DNA of 64,000 bases, taken from assembly GCA_025403435.1 (NCBI GenBank), contig CM046348.1, positions 34,406,052 through 34,470,051 on the forward strand. The letters are read 5' to 3'. Position 1 is the stretch's first letter. Every line of letters starts with the position of its first letter. Origin of the DNA: Artocarpus heterophyllus. Taxonomy: Eukaryota > Streptophyta > Magnoliopsida > Rosales > Moraceae. The notes below the pieces were generated by a model that made no database searches, had not been told where the DNA came from, and worked only from the letters and a program-made list of their open reading frames with translations. Below, in pieces: positions 46,921 through 57,166 of this stretch. The position numbers and the translations under genes were made by a program.

Positions 46921-47559
46921 ATGGATTCCTCGTCCCAATCATCTTTAAAGTTCAACAATATCTATGTGTTTTGTGGTTCTAAATCAGGAAGAGGCATTGA
47001 TTACATAGAAAATGCATTTCATTTAGGCTATGTCTTGGCTACGAAAAAGATAAACCTTGTCTATGGAGGAGGTAGTCTAGGTTTAATGGGTACTGTCTCT
47101 GCTGGAAGACGTTCTGGAGGTACTGGAGCTCTAGGTATTATTCCAGGTGTCCTTGCTCAAAGTTGTTTATGTGGTCCTACCATTGGTGTTGAAAAAATAG
47201 TTGCAGGTATGCCTGAGCGAATAAGAGACATGGAGTTTGCTTCTGATGCTTTCATTGCCTTACCTGGAGGTTTAGGAACTCTAGAGGAACTTTTTGCCAT
47301 TGCTAGTTGGAAATTGTTAGGACTACACTCTAAACTTGTTGGTTTGTTAAATATAAATGGTTACTTTGACAGTTTGCTTAGTTTTTTAGATCATGCTGTG
47401 GAACAAAAGTTTCTTGATGAGTCAGGAAGAAAGATTTTTATCTCTGCCACTACTGTAGAGGAATTGCTCGAAAAAATGCACGTCATTGATCCTGAAACGG
47501 ACACTGCAACATCAAAGTTCTGCGGAAAACGCAAACGAGATTGGGATCTTTCTCTCTAA
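46921..47559 (+). CDS. LOG-family cytokinin-activating enzyme carried by element B
   Basis: An intact 212-residue homologue of plant LONELY GUY, which hydrolyses cytokinin riboside 5'-monophosphate to free cytokinin and ribose phosphate. Motifs: VFCGS (residues 16-20), LVYGGGSLGLMG (46-57), the family's conserved Arg in the MPERIRDM block (Arg100) and PGGLGTLEE (115-123) with the catalytic Glu, then KLVGLLNINGYFDSLLSFLDHAV. Length equals that of host LOGs. It is the least diverged of the three copies and keeps the key residues, so activity is plausible. No introns are present, unlike typical host LOG genes, which suggests capture through RNA. It lies about 620 bp after ORF1 and has its own TATA box. 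What it does for the element is inference. Confidence 0.92.
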   Translation: MDSSSQSSLKFNNIYVFCGSKSGRGIDYIENAFHLGYVLATKKINLVYGGGSLGLMGTVSAGRRSGGTGALGIIPGVLAQSCLCGPTIGVEKIVAGMPERIRDMEFASDAFIALPGGLGTLEELFAIASWKLLGLHSKLVGLLNINGYFDSLLSFLDHAVEQKFLDESGRKIFISATTVEELLEKMHVIDPETDTATSKFCGKRKRDWDLSL

Positions 47560-47835
47560 ACTCTACCTCTTTTAGTTTTACTTACAGCATTGTTGTTTTG
47601 TCTTTGTTTATGTGTTTGTCTTTGAATAACCGCTCTGGTAAGTATATGTTGTTGCTCTTCTTATTTAATCTTGTTAAACTTTGGAACAGTGTTCAATCTA
47701 GGTTGGGGGGAGAAGGTTGTGTCAATTTTTTTTTCTTTTGTGATTGAATCTGGGACTAGTTTAAAAAAAAAAAAAAACCAAGCGAAAAAAAAAGAGTGTG
47801 CTGTTTGTAAGACTTTAAGATTCATGTGTTCATAG

Positions 47836-47880
47836 GTCGAGATGGCTGAGTGAAGGTTTTGACCTGAAACGCGTCTCGAT
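47836..47880 (+). other. Hairpin B3 after LOG
   Basis: Outer stem TCGAGATG with CGTCTCGA (one G-U pair), core GCTGAGTGA, inner stem AGGT-TTTG-ACCT, then GAAACG. It begins about 277 nt after the LOG stop. This copy has the clearest inner stem. Confidence 0.8.
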
Positions 47881-47954
47881 AATGGTCCGAAAATGAAGTT
47901 CTTTGTGTTTGTAAAATTCTCATCTCTGCATTTTTCTTTTGTAGCATAAAAGTT

Positions 47955-48004
47955 TGAAGATGGCTGAGGTAAGGAGTATTTATTATTCTTGAAACGCATC
48001 TTCA
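47955..48004 (+). other. Hairpin B4 after LOG
   Basis: Outer stem TGAAGATG with CATCTTCA (8 bp), core GCTGAGGTA, inner stem AAGGA/TTCTT, then GAAACG. It lies about 75 nt after B3. Confidence 0.8.
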
Positions 48005-48009
48005 CCTTG

Positions 48010-48061
48010 GTAGAAATAGCTGAGTAATGGAGTGACTAGCATTCTTGAAACGTGTTTCTAC
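48010..48061 (+). other. Hairpin B5 after LOG
   Basis: Outer stem GTAGAAATA with TGTTTCTAC (one G-U pair), core GCTGAGTAATG, inner stem GAGTG/CATTC, then TTGAAACG. It follows B4 after 5 nt, so the two are tandem. Confidence 0.8.
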
Positions 48062-48672
48062 ATGATTGTAAAAACTATGTGTTTGCGTTGCATTTAAAAA
48101 AAATTTAAAAAAAAATTTAAAAATATTTTGGTGATTTGCCTCCTGTCCAATGACGATATCAAGATTATATCATTTCCATGACTTAAGGTAAAGTTTAAAT
48201 ATTATTTAAGTTTATGTTAGTTTCTTTAGTTTGCTATATGTTTAGGATGAAGTTTTTCCAAAATTTGAACACTTAATCTTGCACTATGATTTGTTATATT
48301 AATTTAGAGACTGTTTATGTTAGTATAATTTGGTTTATTTTTATAAAATCTTATAACTTGTTTAAATCCCTCTTGAGACGAAATCCTAGATAACACTAAG
48401 TTATAGATATAATTTAGGCCATCTTTGGATCGTTTGAGCCTTTGAAGCTAACCTGTTTACATTTTATATCCCTAGTCACCTCGTTGTGCTTAATGTTCTA
48501 TTTTCTTTGTTACCCATATATTTAGCCTAGCCTTTTTAATTCATAATCCTTTTCTTGTATCTTTCACTCATAAGACATCTGTTATTTCAAGTGAATTCAG
48601 GTTTATGAGGTTAGGATGAGTTAGGAATATCTGCTACCTCTGTAAAATATGTACGTAACTCTTCAGTTATTA

Positions 48673-48703
<31 letters not shown>

Positions 48704-49255
48704 AAAAAGATCAAAAAAAAAAAAGAAAGATTAATAAAAAGTGGTTGACAAAGGAAATTTCATTTCGAGTTTGGGATTGTAAACTTTGGGAATTGGATTG
48801 TACATTTTAAAGGTTCGGGATTTTTGTAAGTGTCTTATGGGTGAACTAAGCCTCAAATATATCTTCCATTATATCTTTAACCCAAGCCTTACATTACAAG
48901 CTGAATAAAGTCCTAAAGGTCTTTAACAAGGTGTTATTCTACATTAGTGGAGAGAGGGATGAAAAACAAATTTATAAGAATTTATTTAAATAAATTAAGA
49001 TATATTAATATAAATTTATCTAGTTAATATGCATTGATTAGTAATAGAAATTCACACACATATAGGAAAAATTCATCTTAAATAATTGACAAACTCTAGA
49101 CATGAATCATAACTTAATTAGTGTTTGCATCTTTACCTTGAGGCATGAATATGAGATAAACCCTGAGGAAAATCAGTGAGGAATCGCAAGTTAAAAAAAA
49201 AAAAAACTTTTGACTGTTTTAAGTTTTATCGCTTTAGTTGCTAGAGACTAGCAAT
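48062..49255. other. 3' noncoding region of element B
   Basis: About 1.2 kb of AT-rich sequence between the last hairpin and the polypurine tract. It has A-rich stretches (48090-48125, 48665-48730) with AAAAC repeats near 48677-48700. No gene, no pol remnant and no further hairpin of the family was found. Confidence 0.6.
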
Positions 49256-49271
49256 AAGCTGGTTGGGGGTG
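49256..49271 (+). other. Polypurine tract of element B
   Basis: TAAGCTGGTTGGGGGTG ends exactly where LTR 2 starts with TGATGAGACT. A GGTTGGGGG-type tract before the 3' LTR is typical of Athila elements. Confidence 0.8.
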
Positions 49272-51405
49272 TGATGAGACTGTAAAAGTATACATTTTCT
49301 AAGGCTTAAATCATTTGTTTACGCTTTTATTTCTCATTAAATCCTCTAATTATTAGCATTTTGTGTTAATAAGCATTTTTGTGTCTTGGTGTGAAAATAT
49401 AATTAAAAATACGTTTTTAGTGTGTTTTTATATTTTTGGTAATTATTAGAGTCATTTTGGTGTGTTAAATAAGTGTCTAGTCTGTAAATAGTCAAAACCG
49501 TAAAAATAATGCGGTTATTTTATTTTGAGTATTAGTGTATTTGGTAGTGTGTTTTAAGTTTATAAATATGTCTTATTATATTTTTAGTAATTTTTAAAAA
49601 TATTTCCAAGTCATAAAAATTATATCTGTGCTCAACCGCAAGAGACTGGAAATTTTAAGAGTTTTTATCTATTTTTGCGTGTTTTATTGTAAAATAAATA
49701 TTTTTAATAAATATTACGTTTGTAAAATAATTAATATTAGTATGTTTGTGATTTTAGATTTGAAATCTGGAGGAAAAATTGAGCAAAATGACACCAAAAC
49801 GGATAAAATCGGACATCAAATGCATCAAAAATCTTTGAAAAATTCGAAATTCAAAATGCAGAGGACACGTGGCGTCATGGGAACCGTCGGATTCACTACC
49901 AAATCAATCTCAGCCGTCCGAGGAAGAGGCGCGTTTCAACGCGTCATTTGGTGCGTCAGTAGAATCTCAAAGTGCGGTCCACATGTCGAGATATGATTGG
50001 CGTCTGCGGCACACGCGCAGACAAGCTGCAGCGTGTCAATGGAGTGTCTCAGACCGTCTTGGATCTCGTGCGGTCATGACCACATGCATCCTCTCTCTCA
50101 GTCATTTGATGCGAATATCGAGACTGGTCTAACGGTCCTGAAAAGTCGGTCCCACTGTTCCAACCTGGGCCCATCTTGCCCGCATCTGACAGCCATTGGA
50201 TCTCATTTTGAACGGTTCAGATCGTGCTTGTTCCGTGCTGATCTGGTCTGCATCACACTGGATTACAAACTCAAATTCGCATACTCACGAGCGCGGATCA
50301 GCGCGAAGAAGAGAAGGAACAAATGATTGAAAATTGTCAACTTTCAACAGTGAAGATCATTAAATAGCAATGGACGTTTGCAATCTCGAATCACTATAAA
50401 TACCGAGGCTTTTGCCTCAGTTGGGAGAGCGATCCGCAGCATAAAAATGCTGTTGTAGTAATTATAGTCTAGTTTTTATTCTAGTTTTTAATCTAGTTTC
50501 TTGTAAAATATTTTCTAGTTTATGTTGTAGAAATTATGTTTAATAATATCAGTAGTACTTTATTAATTATGTCTTTCTAAATTTCTTTTTAGCTGAGGGG
50601 AGAGGGGGAAATTCTGGCAAAATTATCTTAAATATTTTTTGTTTTTCTTAGTTTTCTAAGCTGTTGTAATGCCAAAATATTCTCTTAGAAAACCTAGAAG
50701 TTTAATATTTTCTTAGCTAGAACTCTGCCAAAATTACGGTTTTGATTTATCGACGATATAGACTGGCACGGATAATGCTTGGAAGGACCTTGATTACTTG
50801 TTGACAGAGAATGGCTCGGTAAATGCTTAACTCACTATCTTGGTTGTTATTTTAGTTAAGTTATGTTGAAATGCTGCTTATTTATTAAGTTGTGTTTTTG
50901 ATGCATTATAGACATGGAATGACACAGTAAATGCTTGGTAATTCTTGATTTATTGTCGACATAGGATGGCATAGTGCATACTTAAACCAACTAATAAATA
51001 AAAAGAGAAACTAAAATATATTAAAGATAATCGTCAAAACAGTACCTTCGAACCTCAGCCCTGTTATTATTGCTGTTTCACTTCTTTAAATTGTCATTAT
51101 TATTGTTGTTACTCTGCTTAAGTTATTAATTGCATTTCTTGTATTAAAGTTCCATATTATCAAAATCTAAAAATGAAAAATGTTGTAAAAAAAAAGTGTA
51201 AATATTGTAAATACATTATGTGAATAATTAATATTAATCCTCAAATTTTTCAATTTAAATAAAAAGAAAAAGTTAATATAATACATGTACTGGAACTAAA
51301 TAAATCCTTCCTTGTGGGTTCGACCTTGGATTCACCGAGAAAATATTACTTGAGACAACCTTATACTTGAGGTTAGTTTAAAATGCGTAAATAGACGCGA
51401 GACCA
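49272..51405 (+). repeat. B LTR 2
   Basis: 2134 bp, partner of 39500-41635, with intact TG...CA ends. It is followed by a new PBS (51412-51429) and leader, so it serves as 3' LTR of the complete unit and 5' LTR of a second, truncated unit. Confidence 0.92.
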
Positions 51406-52388
51406 AGTTTTTGGCGCCGTTGCCGGGGAAGGTATTGTTTTTAGTACAGTATAATATTGTGTAATATATTTTCTCTTTCTTTTTATTTTTCTTTTATATA
51501 TTACTAACTTTTTTTTCTTTTGTTTTATTTCTTTTCTTTTGTTAATATCTTTTGTTTTGCAGGTATTAAGTACTGTTCACGTAGAAATCTGCATGCATTT
51601 TCTGTAAGTTACTATTCATGTCACTATTTTAATATTCAAAAAATAAAAAAAATATATAAAAAATAATAAAATAAAAAAAATCATAAATCATAAAAAATCA
51701 TAAAAATTTTAATTTCTCTCATTTCTTCTGTAAAATATTTATTTTGCTAGTTTTAGGTTTTTGCCTTAGAAATAAAACTTCATAAAATTTTAGATTAGGT
51801 TTTCCATAATACTTAATAAACAAATTGTGTTTTTGTGAAAAGTATTTTTTGAGAAAGTTTTGTATTGGGGACTGGTACTGGTTCGGAATTCTTTCCCATA
51901 ACCGGTTCACTTTTGGAGATTCTCCCAACACCAGTCATTCCTAAAACGTTGTTCTGTCAAGGAGATTGGTTCTTAAGGAGCCTTAGCACCACCAATCTTT
52001 CCTGGGGGCATTCTTGAAAAGTATAATTCGCAACTTCACAAAATCAATAAGGCAGATACTTTTCATTTACTACTCTACTCTCCCTGAGTGGAGAAAAGCT
52101 TAGTATTTGTCTATAAAATTTTGTAAATATTTAAATAATTTGTATGCAAGTTTGGTATCGTGAGTCTAATAGTCGTAGGTTAGTTAGGAAAAGTTTAGAA
52201 TCACATTTCGTCTCTGTTGTGTCTTCAAATTCACCAAAAATGGCTGATGATGAAAGTGTTCATAATGAAGATATTGTTAATCAACAAATCATCAATCCTG
52301 TTGTTCGCTCAATGAGAGATTATTTGCAACCACCCCGTGAATCCACTCCATCATGTTTGGTTTTTCCTCTCAATGCTCATCACTTTAG
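51406..52388 (+). mobile_element. Truncated second unit of B (PBS, leader, start of gag)
   Basis: Repeats 41636-42628 closely: PBS at 51412, leader hairpins, then gag from the ATG at 52240. In this copy the frame runs through PPRESTPSCLVFPLNAHHF without the one-base loss seen at 42579, so it preserves the ancestral reading of that stretch. It stops abruptly at ...CATCACTTTAG (52388). Confidence 0.88.
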
Positions 52389-52396
52389 ATTATTTG
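52389..52396. other. Deletion junction with short filler
   Basis: Between the end of B's gag fragment (52388) and the T LTR sequence resuming at CCCCTCTCTTCC (52397) there are 8 bases matching neither side. Together with flanking bases they read AGATTATTTGC, which occurs 70 bp upstream at 52316-52326. This looks like filler copied during end joining. Confidence 0.65.
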
Positions 52397-54226
52397 CCCC
52401 TCTCTTCCTCACTCTCGGTTTCTCTTGTTCTTTCTCAAATTTTTGAATCAAAATTCAAATCCAAGCTTCGGGTTAGCAAGGAGGAAGCTCAGGAACGTGA
52501 TTTGGCAACCGAGAACGCGGATTGAAGCTTCGATTCGAGGTTAGTTTTGAAATTTCTAAACTTTTTCCAAAATTTTCAATTTTGTGCATTTTTGAGATTT
52601 AAGTTCGTTTGAGCTTAGAAAACCTTTGATTTGAGTTAAATGAACTTAGAACAACTAGAATCTAAGCTTAGATTGAAGAAAAATGGATTAGATTCAGGAT
52701 TTTTCATTTTTTTTTTCTGATTTTTCCCCATTTTTGGATTTTTGAGATTTTTGTGTTTAAATCTTGTTTAAATGAGTTCAAAAGTGTTTTAGTATGTTTT
52801 TTTTTTATCATCTATGATTGTTTTCCATGCCTGAGATTTGAGAAAAACATGTTAAAATCAAGATTTGGATTTTGGGAGATTGAAAACCCGTGACTAGAAT
52901 TTATGGGTTTTCCCAGTTCGGCAGGCCAAATTCAAAGGATCGGCTGGCCGGAGTTCATCTGTGCGGCAAGCCGAACCTAGGAATGTTCGACTGACCGGAC
53001 CTGGTTTCCGGCAAGCCGAACTACACAGTTCGGCCGACCGAAGCAGGGAGTCTGGCAGGCCGGCCAGGCATGCGAAATTTTGTGATTTCTTACCCGTTTT
53101 TACTGTTTTGAACCCCGATTTAAATTCCAACCTTGTAGAATGATTTTTAAATACAAATGGCACACTAGGACATCATGAAATGGTTTAGTAACATAGAATG
53201 TCTCGAACTAGATATTGATCGACTTAGTGTGTATCTAGGATCGTTCGTAGTTTCGCGGAGCTAACGTATAGCGGACCGGGATTACGGTGTGGAGCACCGG
53301 CACGAGTATCGAGGTAGGACTTCTACCCCATCCTTTAGTAGCCTAGTTTCAAATAATTTGGCTTTGAAAATGGTTTCCATAAAAATGTTTTCAACGGTTG
53401 TTTGAAAATGAATTTATCGGTTATATTTTAATATACCGTGAATTGAAATGAACTTCATAATGAATGTAAATGACAATACTCGGTAAATGGGTTTTGAATG
53501 ATGATAAAAATAAACACATAGGCATGATTCCATATCAGAGATCGGGTCGTGTAGCGATCGACCTTGGAGCCAGGTCTCGAAACCTAGCTGGCCCACTACG
53601 GTGGTGATATTCTTATGGTTTGCCTAGGAAAATGAAAATGATGTTTCTGGTTGACCTAATAAACTGTTTTGGGTAAGCACTGTTTTACTTGAATTCATTT
53701 GTTTATTTAATGTTTCTTTTGTATAATTCCCTGAATAATGAGATTTTTCTTTAAATTAAATAATTTGATAAAATATTGTCCTACTGTGCCTTTCGCTCAT
53801 ATTTTTCTTTGTTTTTCTTAAATTTCCCCCTCTAGGTGGAATTCCTCTTAGGTTCAGAGAGGACTCTATGGACAGAACTCAGAAGTAGTAGGAGAACTAG
53901 TAGACTATTTGTATTAATTAATCAAGGCATGTAATGTTTTTAACTTTATTCGTATATGGACTGTGGTTGTATTATTATATTATCAGTACTATGTGTGTGC
54001 ACAAGTTGTAGGTCGATGGGACCCATACTCGCAGTTCTTAATCATTTAATTATCCGCTTAATGATTTCAATTGCCTAATATGTATGGATTCTTTTATAAA
54101 ATGTTGTTTTGAAACTTTCATATTTTATTGTTTAATTGAACCCTTAAACTCTTGATTTTAATTAAATTCTCCTTTACTTAATTTAAATAATCCGCCACGT
54201 CACCTCCCGTACTTCGAGGCGTGGCA
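52397..54226 (+). repeat. T LTR 3, 5'-truncated
   Basis: Corresponds to LTR 2 from about 33420 onward; the first 350 bp or so are missing. It ends GGCGTGGCA (other copies GGCATGACA), followed at 54227 by ATTCT, the duplicate of the bases before LTR 1. It is therefore the original right end of the T insertion. Confidence 0.9.
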
Positions 54227-54231
54227 ATTCT

Positions 54232-55110
54232 CTTTATAACTTTGTCGTTTGATTATCACATTATTTTTCGTAAGAAAATTTCGGATAAAGTTGTTTGATA
54301 TTAGCTTATATGTGGAATTTCGAAGAGATGGCAAAAAAATAACTTGGACTAGATGTACCAGTTAAAAATTATATTCCGAGCTCATAGAGACAGAGCGAAT
54401 AAAACAAAGCCTGGTTTAAACTAAAGTTCTTAAAAAATAATAATAATAATAATAAGAAAATTGAAAGAATGAACCTGGTCGAGAATTCTGACTAAATGAA
54501 GTCTACACTTAGACGTCTAGTATGTCTTGATAATCTTAATCAGGAACCACTTTTAAGGTGGGGGTGATCAATCAGCAGCTTGCTTTTTGGAGGCCAACTA
54601 AGCTTCATCTATTTTCTTCCCAAATATAAGTTCTTGATATATAAAAAAAGAGGAAGAAAAAAAGGCTAGATTTAATTTACAAATATTAATTATAATTATA
54701 AAGACAGTTTTTTACTTTAATTTGTGGAAAGTAAAAAAAAAAACACTATTTTTGTAATATTAATTATCTATTAGATCCCTGTATAATTAGTATCTGCAGT
54801 ATATATGACAGAATTTTAAATTTTACAATTCAAAGCGGATGTGTATGTATGTATTAACAATTAATATACAAATCATGAATTTCAGGACCCGGAGAAGCAA
54901 GTGATGTTGACAATAATGACTCATACTATAATATATGTTCTTCTCTGAAGGAGATAACGATTGGATAGAATGACTCACCATAATATATACACAAATAAGT
55001 CATCATTTATAAACATGGAATGGTTTTCTACATTGATCCATTACGTGTTTTCTGCGTTGGATTTCCATATTCCCCGTCCACACGTAAATCTTTTCTTCCA
55101 AAACAAACAA

Positions 55111-55145
<35 letters not shown>

Positions 55146-56767
55146 GATATAAGCTTCATTTTACAATGTAATTTCAATTATATAGTTTCAACTATTAAAA
55201 TATATGTAAAACTCTTACATATTAAAGTAAAAATAAATTATAATATAAAAATCTCACATAATATAATAAATTTATTCCGACTTCTAGTTCTAAGTGCCTT
55301 ATTAGACGCGCTTTTAGTCATAGAACAAACTTCTTCTCTCGGAGAAACAATTAATTGAATATAAGAAAGAGAGCATAACTATTCGTACGCAACATGTAAA
55401 CAAGATCCATATGATTATATCATAATCAATACATGGTCTTCAACTTCAACGTCAAGTTATTATAATTAATAGATGATCATATATTTTCTTCCTTTTTTTT
55501 TCTTTTCTTTTTTACATCTGCACTGCATGAAGAGTTTGGTCTTCCATTCTTCGTATAACAATCTCTGTACCCAAGGAAGAAGAAGAAGGTTATTTAATTA
55601 ACAATTAGTAGGGTTTCTCCCATTAGTGGGTGTTGGAATTAGTGGAGCCCACTGTTGAATAGAGTTGCTCTCGATAAATGCTTATAGTGTCATCATTATC
55701 ATCATCACCATAGTTTTTTGGCTGGAAGCTCAATGGAGAAACATACACGGGTCACCAAGTTTCCTAACAACTTTTATAATTTTTTTTTGTAAGGTAGTTT
55801 TCGAATAATTAATTCGTCTCTGATAAATGGGTAGCTTTTTAACAACTAATTTTCTAATCCACTAATCTTGCAGGGCCTTTGCATTTGGAAACGCATTTGC
55901 ACATCCCATTTCTTTTCTTTTTTTTTGGCTACTTTGCACTTTATTATTGGTTGTTCCCCTTTATTTATTTGCCAAATTATAAATTTAAGAACATAATCAC
56001 ATCATTAATAACAAAGTACTAAAAATACCCACACAATTAAATGGGACTTCAAAATTTAACAAATTTAAACTCGTAATGTTTATAGAGACGAGTGTTTCAG
56101 AGATTTTGAGGGAAAAAAAATATACAAATTGCTATCCTTTTAACAAATTTAACAAAATTGAAGTTTGTTTACCGCATTACTTTCTTTTTTCTCCAGGAGA
56201 GAGAGAGAGAGAGAGAGAGAGATTGGTATCTGAGAATATGTATCTTATTATAATTAACACTTAATTATAGTGTTTCTCAACTCTTTTATTTCAATCACAT
56301 ATAACAAATGAATCTTATATAAGTGTAATGCCTCTACCCATCACTACAACATTGCAGCTCAGAACTGAGTTTCAGCCACGCATAAATATACGTAAGAGTG
56401 CTTAATATATACCTGCCCTTAGTGTAATGCCTATTTACTTCATGACATCGATCAATCGCAATGAGTTGGGAAAACATGAATAGGGCTAGAGACACTAGTA
56501 ACACTAATTTCAATATTTATATTAAGAAGCAATACTATTTGTTCCTAGGGGGTTATAACCTCACGCTCTCATAAGAGGTTAGTTTTGTTTGTAAGGCCTA
56601 TATGGTGGGTATAGTCAGGATGGAGCCAGGATTTTGAGTCTGGTGGCCGAATTTTTTTTTAATCAAAATTATTCTAACATATATCAAGGGAAGTACACAT
56701 GTTGATCATGTTATTTTTCAGTTCTTTATTGTTTTTGAACCGTGGTTTATAATTAGATTAGGGATGT
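54232..56767. other. AT-rich spacer with microsatellites, no gene
   Basis: No gene recognised. It contains an AAT run near 54437-54455, an AT run at about 55117-55145 and a GA run at 56198-56222. Further on, a GGGTTATAACCTCACGCTCTC phrase (56547-56577) has an inverted counterpart near 59938-59967. Confidence 0.6.
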
Positions 56768-56776
56768 TATATTACA

Positions 56777-56803
56777 TAATAATAATAATAATAATAATAA
56801 TAA
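56777..56803. repeat. AAT trinucleotide microsatellite
   Basis: About nine uninterrupted AAT/TAA units next to copy C of the ORF1 + LOG module. Confidence 0.9.
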
Positions 56804-56867
56804 AATAAATTATTTATATTAAAAACACACATTAAAATAATACATAGGGAGTTTACAGACATGATAT

Positions 56868-56912
56868 GGATATATTTTGAGAGGACAAAGCACTCTACAT
56901 AATCAGCTATGC
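56868..56912 (-). other. Degenerate hairpin C1 of the same family
   Basis: Aligns with A1 on the minus strand (AGCTGATTATGTAGAGTGC...CTCTCAAAATATATCC). The outer stem has lost a pair and GAAACG has become AAAATA. It is a decayed copy, consistent with loss of function in module C. Confidence 0.55.
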
Positions 56913-56972
56913 TAACCATGCATGCATGGAGATTACAAAAGCATTGATAAAGAAAAGATCGGACCTTAAACA

Positions 56973-57021
56973 AGATGCGTATCCAAAACACTAGTTACTC
57001 CGTAATATATATCAGTTATCC
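56973..57021 (-). other. Degenerate hairpin C2 of the same family
   Basis: Aligns with A2 on the minus strand (GGATAACTGATAT...ACGGAGTAACTAG...GGATACGCATC). The GAAACG core is altered to GGATACG and the outer stem is weakened. It starts about 146 nt after the LOG C stop. Confidence 0.55.
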
Positions 57022-57166
57022 CAACATTAAAGTCAATGAATTTAAATGTTTTAACAATGGCGTGTCACAAAAAAAAATACAAGATGTGGAGGAGAGCAAT
57101 TATTTAGGACACAAAAAAAACAGACGAACATGTTGTGGATAAAACCAAAAGATTACAGGTAAAGCT

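Larger units (their letters stand above)
39500..52388 (+). mobile_element. Athila-like element B with ORF1 + LOG cargo, plus a partial second unit
   Basis: LTRs (39500-41635 and 49272-51405, TGATGAGACT...GACCA) flank an interior with a tRNA-Asp PBS, gag and protease of Athila type, then ORF1 and LOG instead of RT, RNase H and integrase, and a GGTTGGGGGTG polypurine tract. After the second LTR the leader and gag start again (51406-52388) before being cut off, so B too is a tandem. It inserted after TTACGCGG in T unit 2. The matching right flank is lost. It is a TR-GAG-like nonautonomous element with cargo. Confidence 0.9.
26124..54231 (+). mobile_element. Tekay-type chromovirus tandem complex (T) with element B nested inside
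   Basis: ATTCT occurs immediately before the first LTR (26124-26128) and immediately after the last (54227-54231), marking one insertion. Inside are LTR (26129-28356), internal region, LTR (33068-35258), a second internal region cut at 39499, Athila-like element B with a partial second B unit (39500-52388), an 8-bp filler and a 5'-truncated LTR (52397-54226). The tRNA-iMet PBS, pol order (PR-RT-RH-INT) and C-terminal chromodomain place T in the chromoviruses, probably the Tekay/Del group. Both internal regions are full of stops. Confidence 0.88.

Noticed and set aside
47836..47880. Hammerhead ribozyme in hairpin B3 (CTGAGTGA, inner stem, GAAAC)
   Set aside because: The strand order resembles a hammerhead core, but there is an extra base in the CUGANGA box. 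There is also no third stem with an NUH cleavage site, because the outer arms pair with each other. I treat it as an unknown structure.
55888..55912. GGAAACGCATTTGC near 55.9 kb as a further hairpin of the family
   Set aside because: The GAAACGC core is present, but no complementary outer arm or GCTGA core is found upstream.
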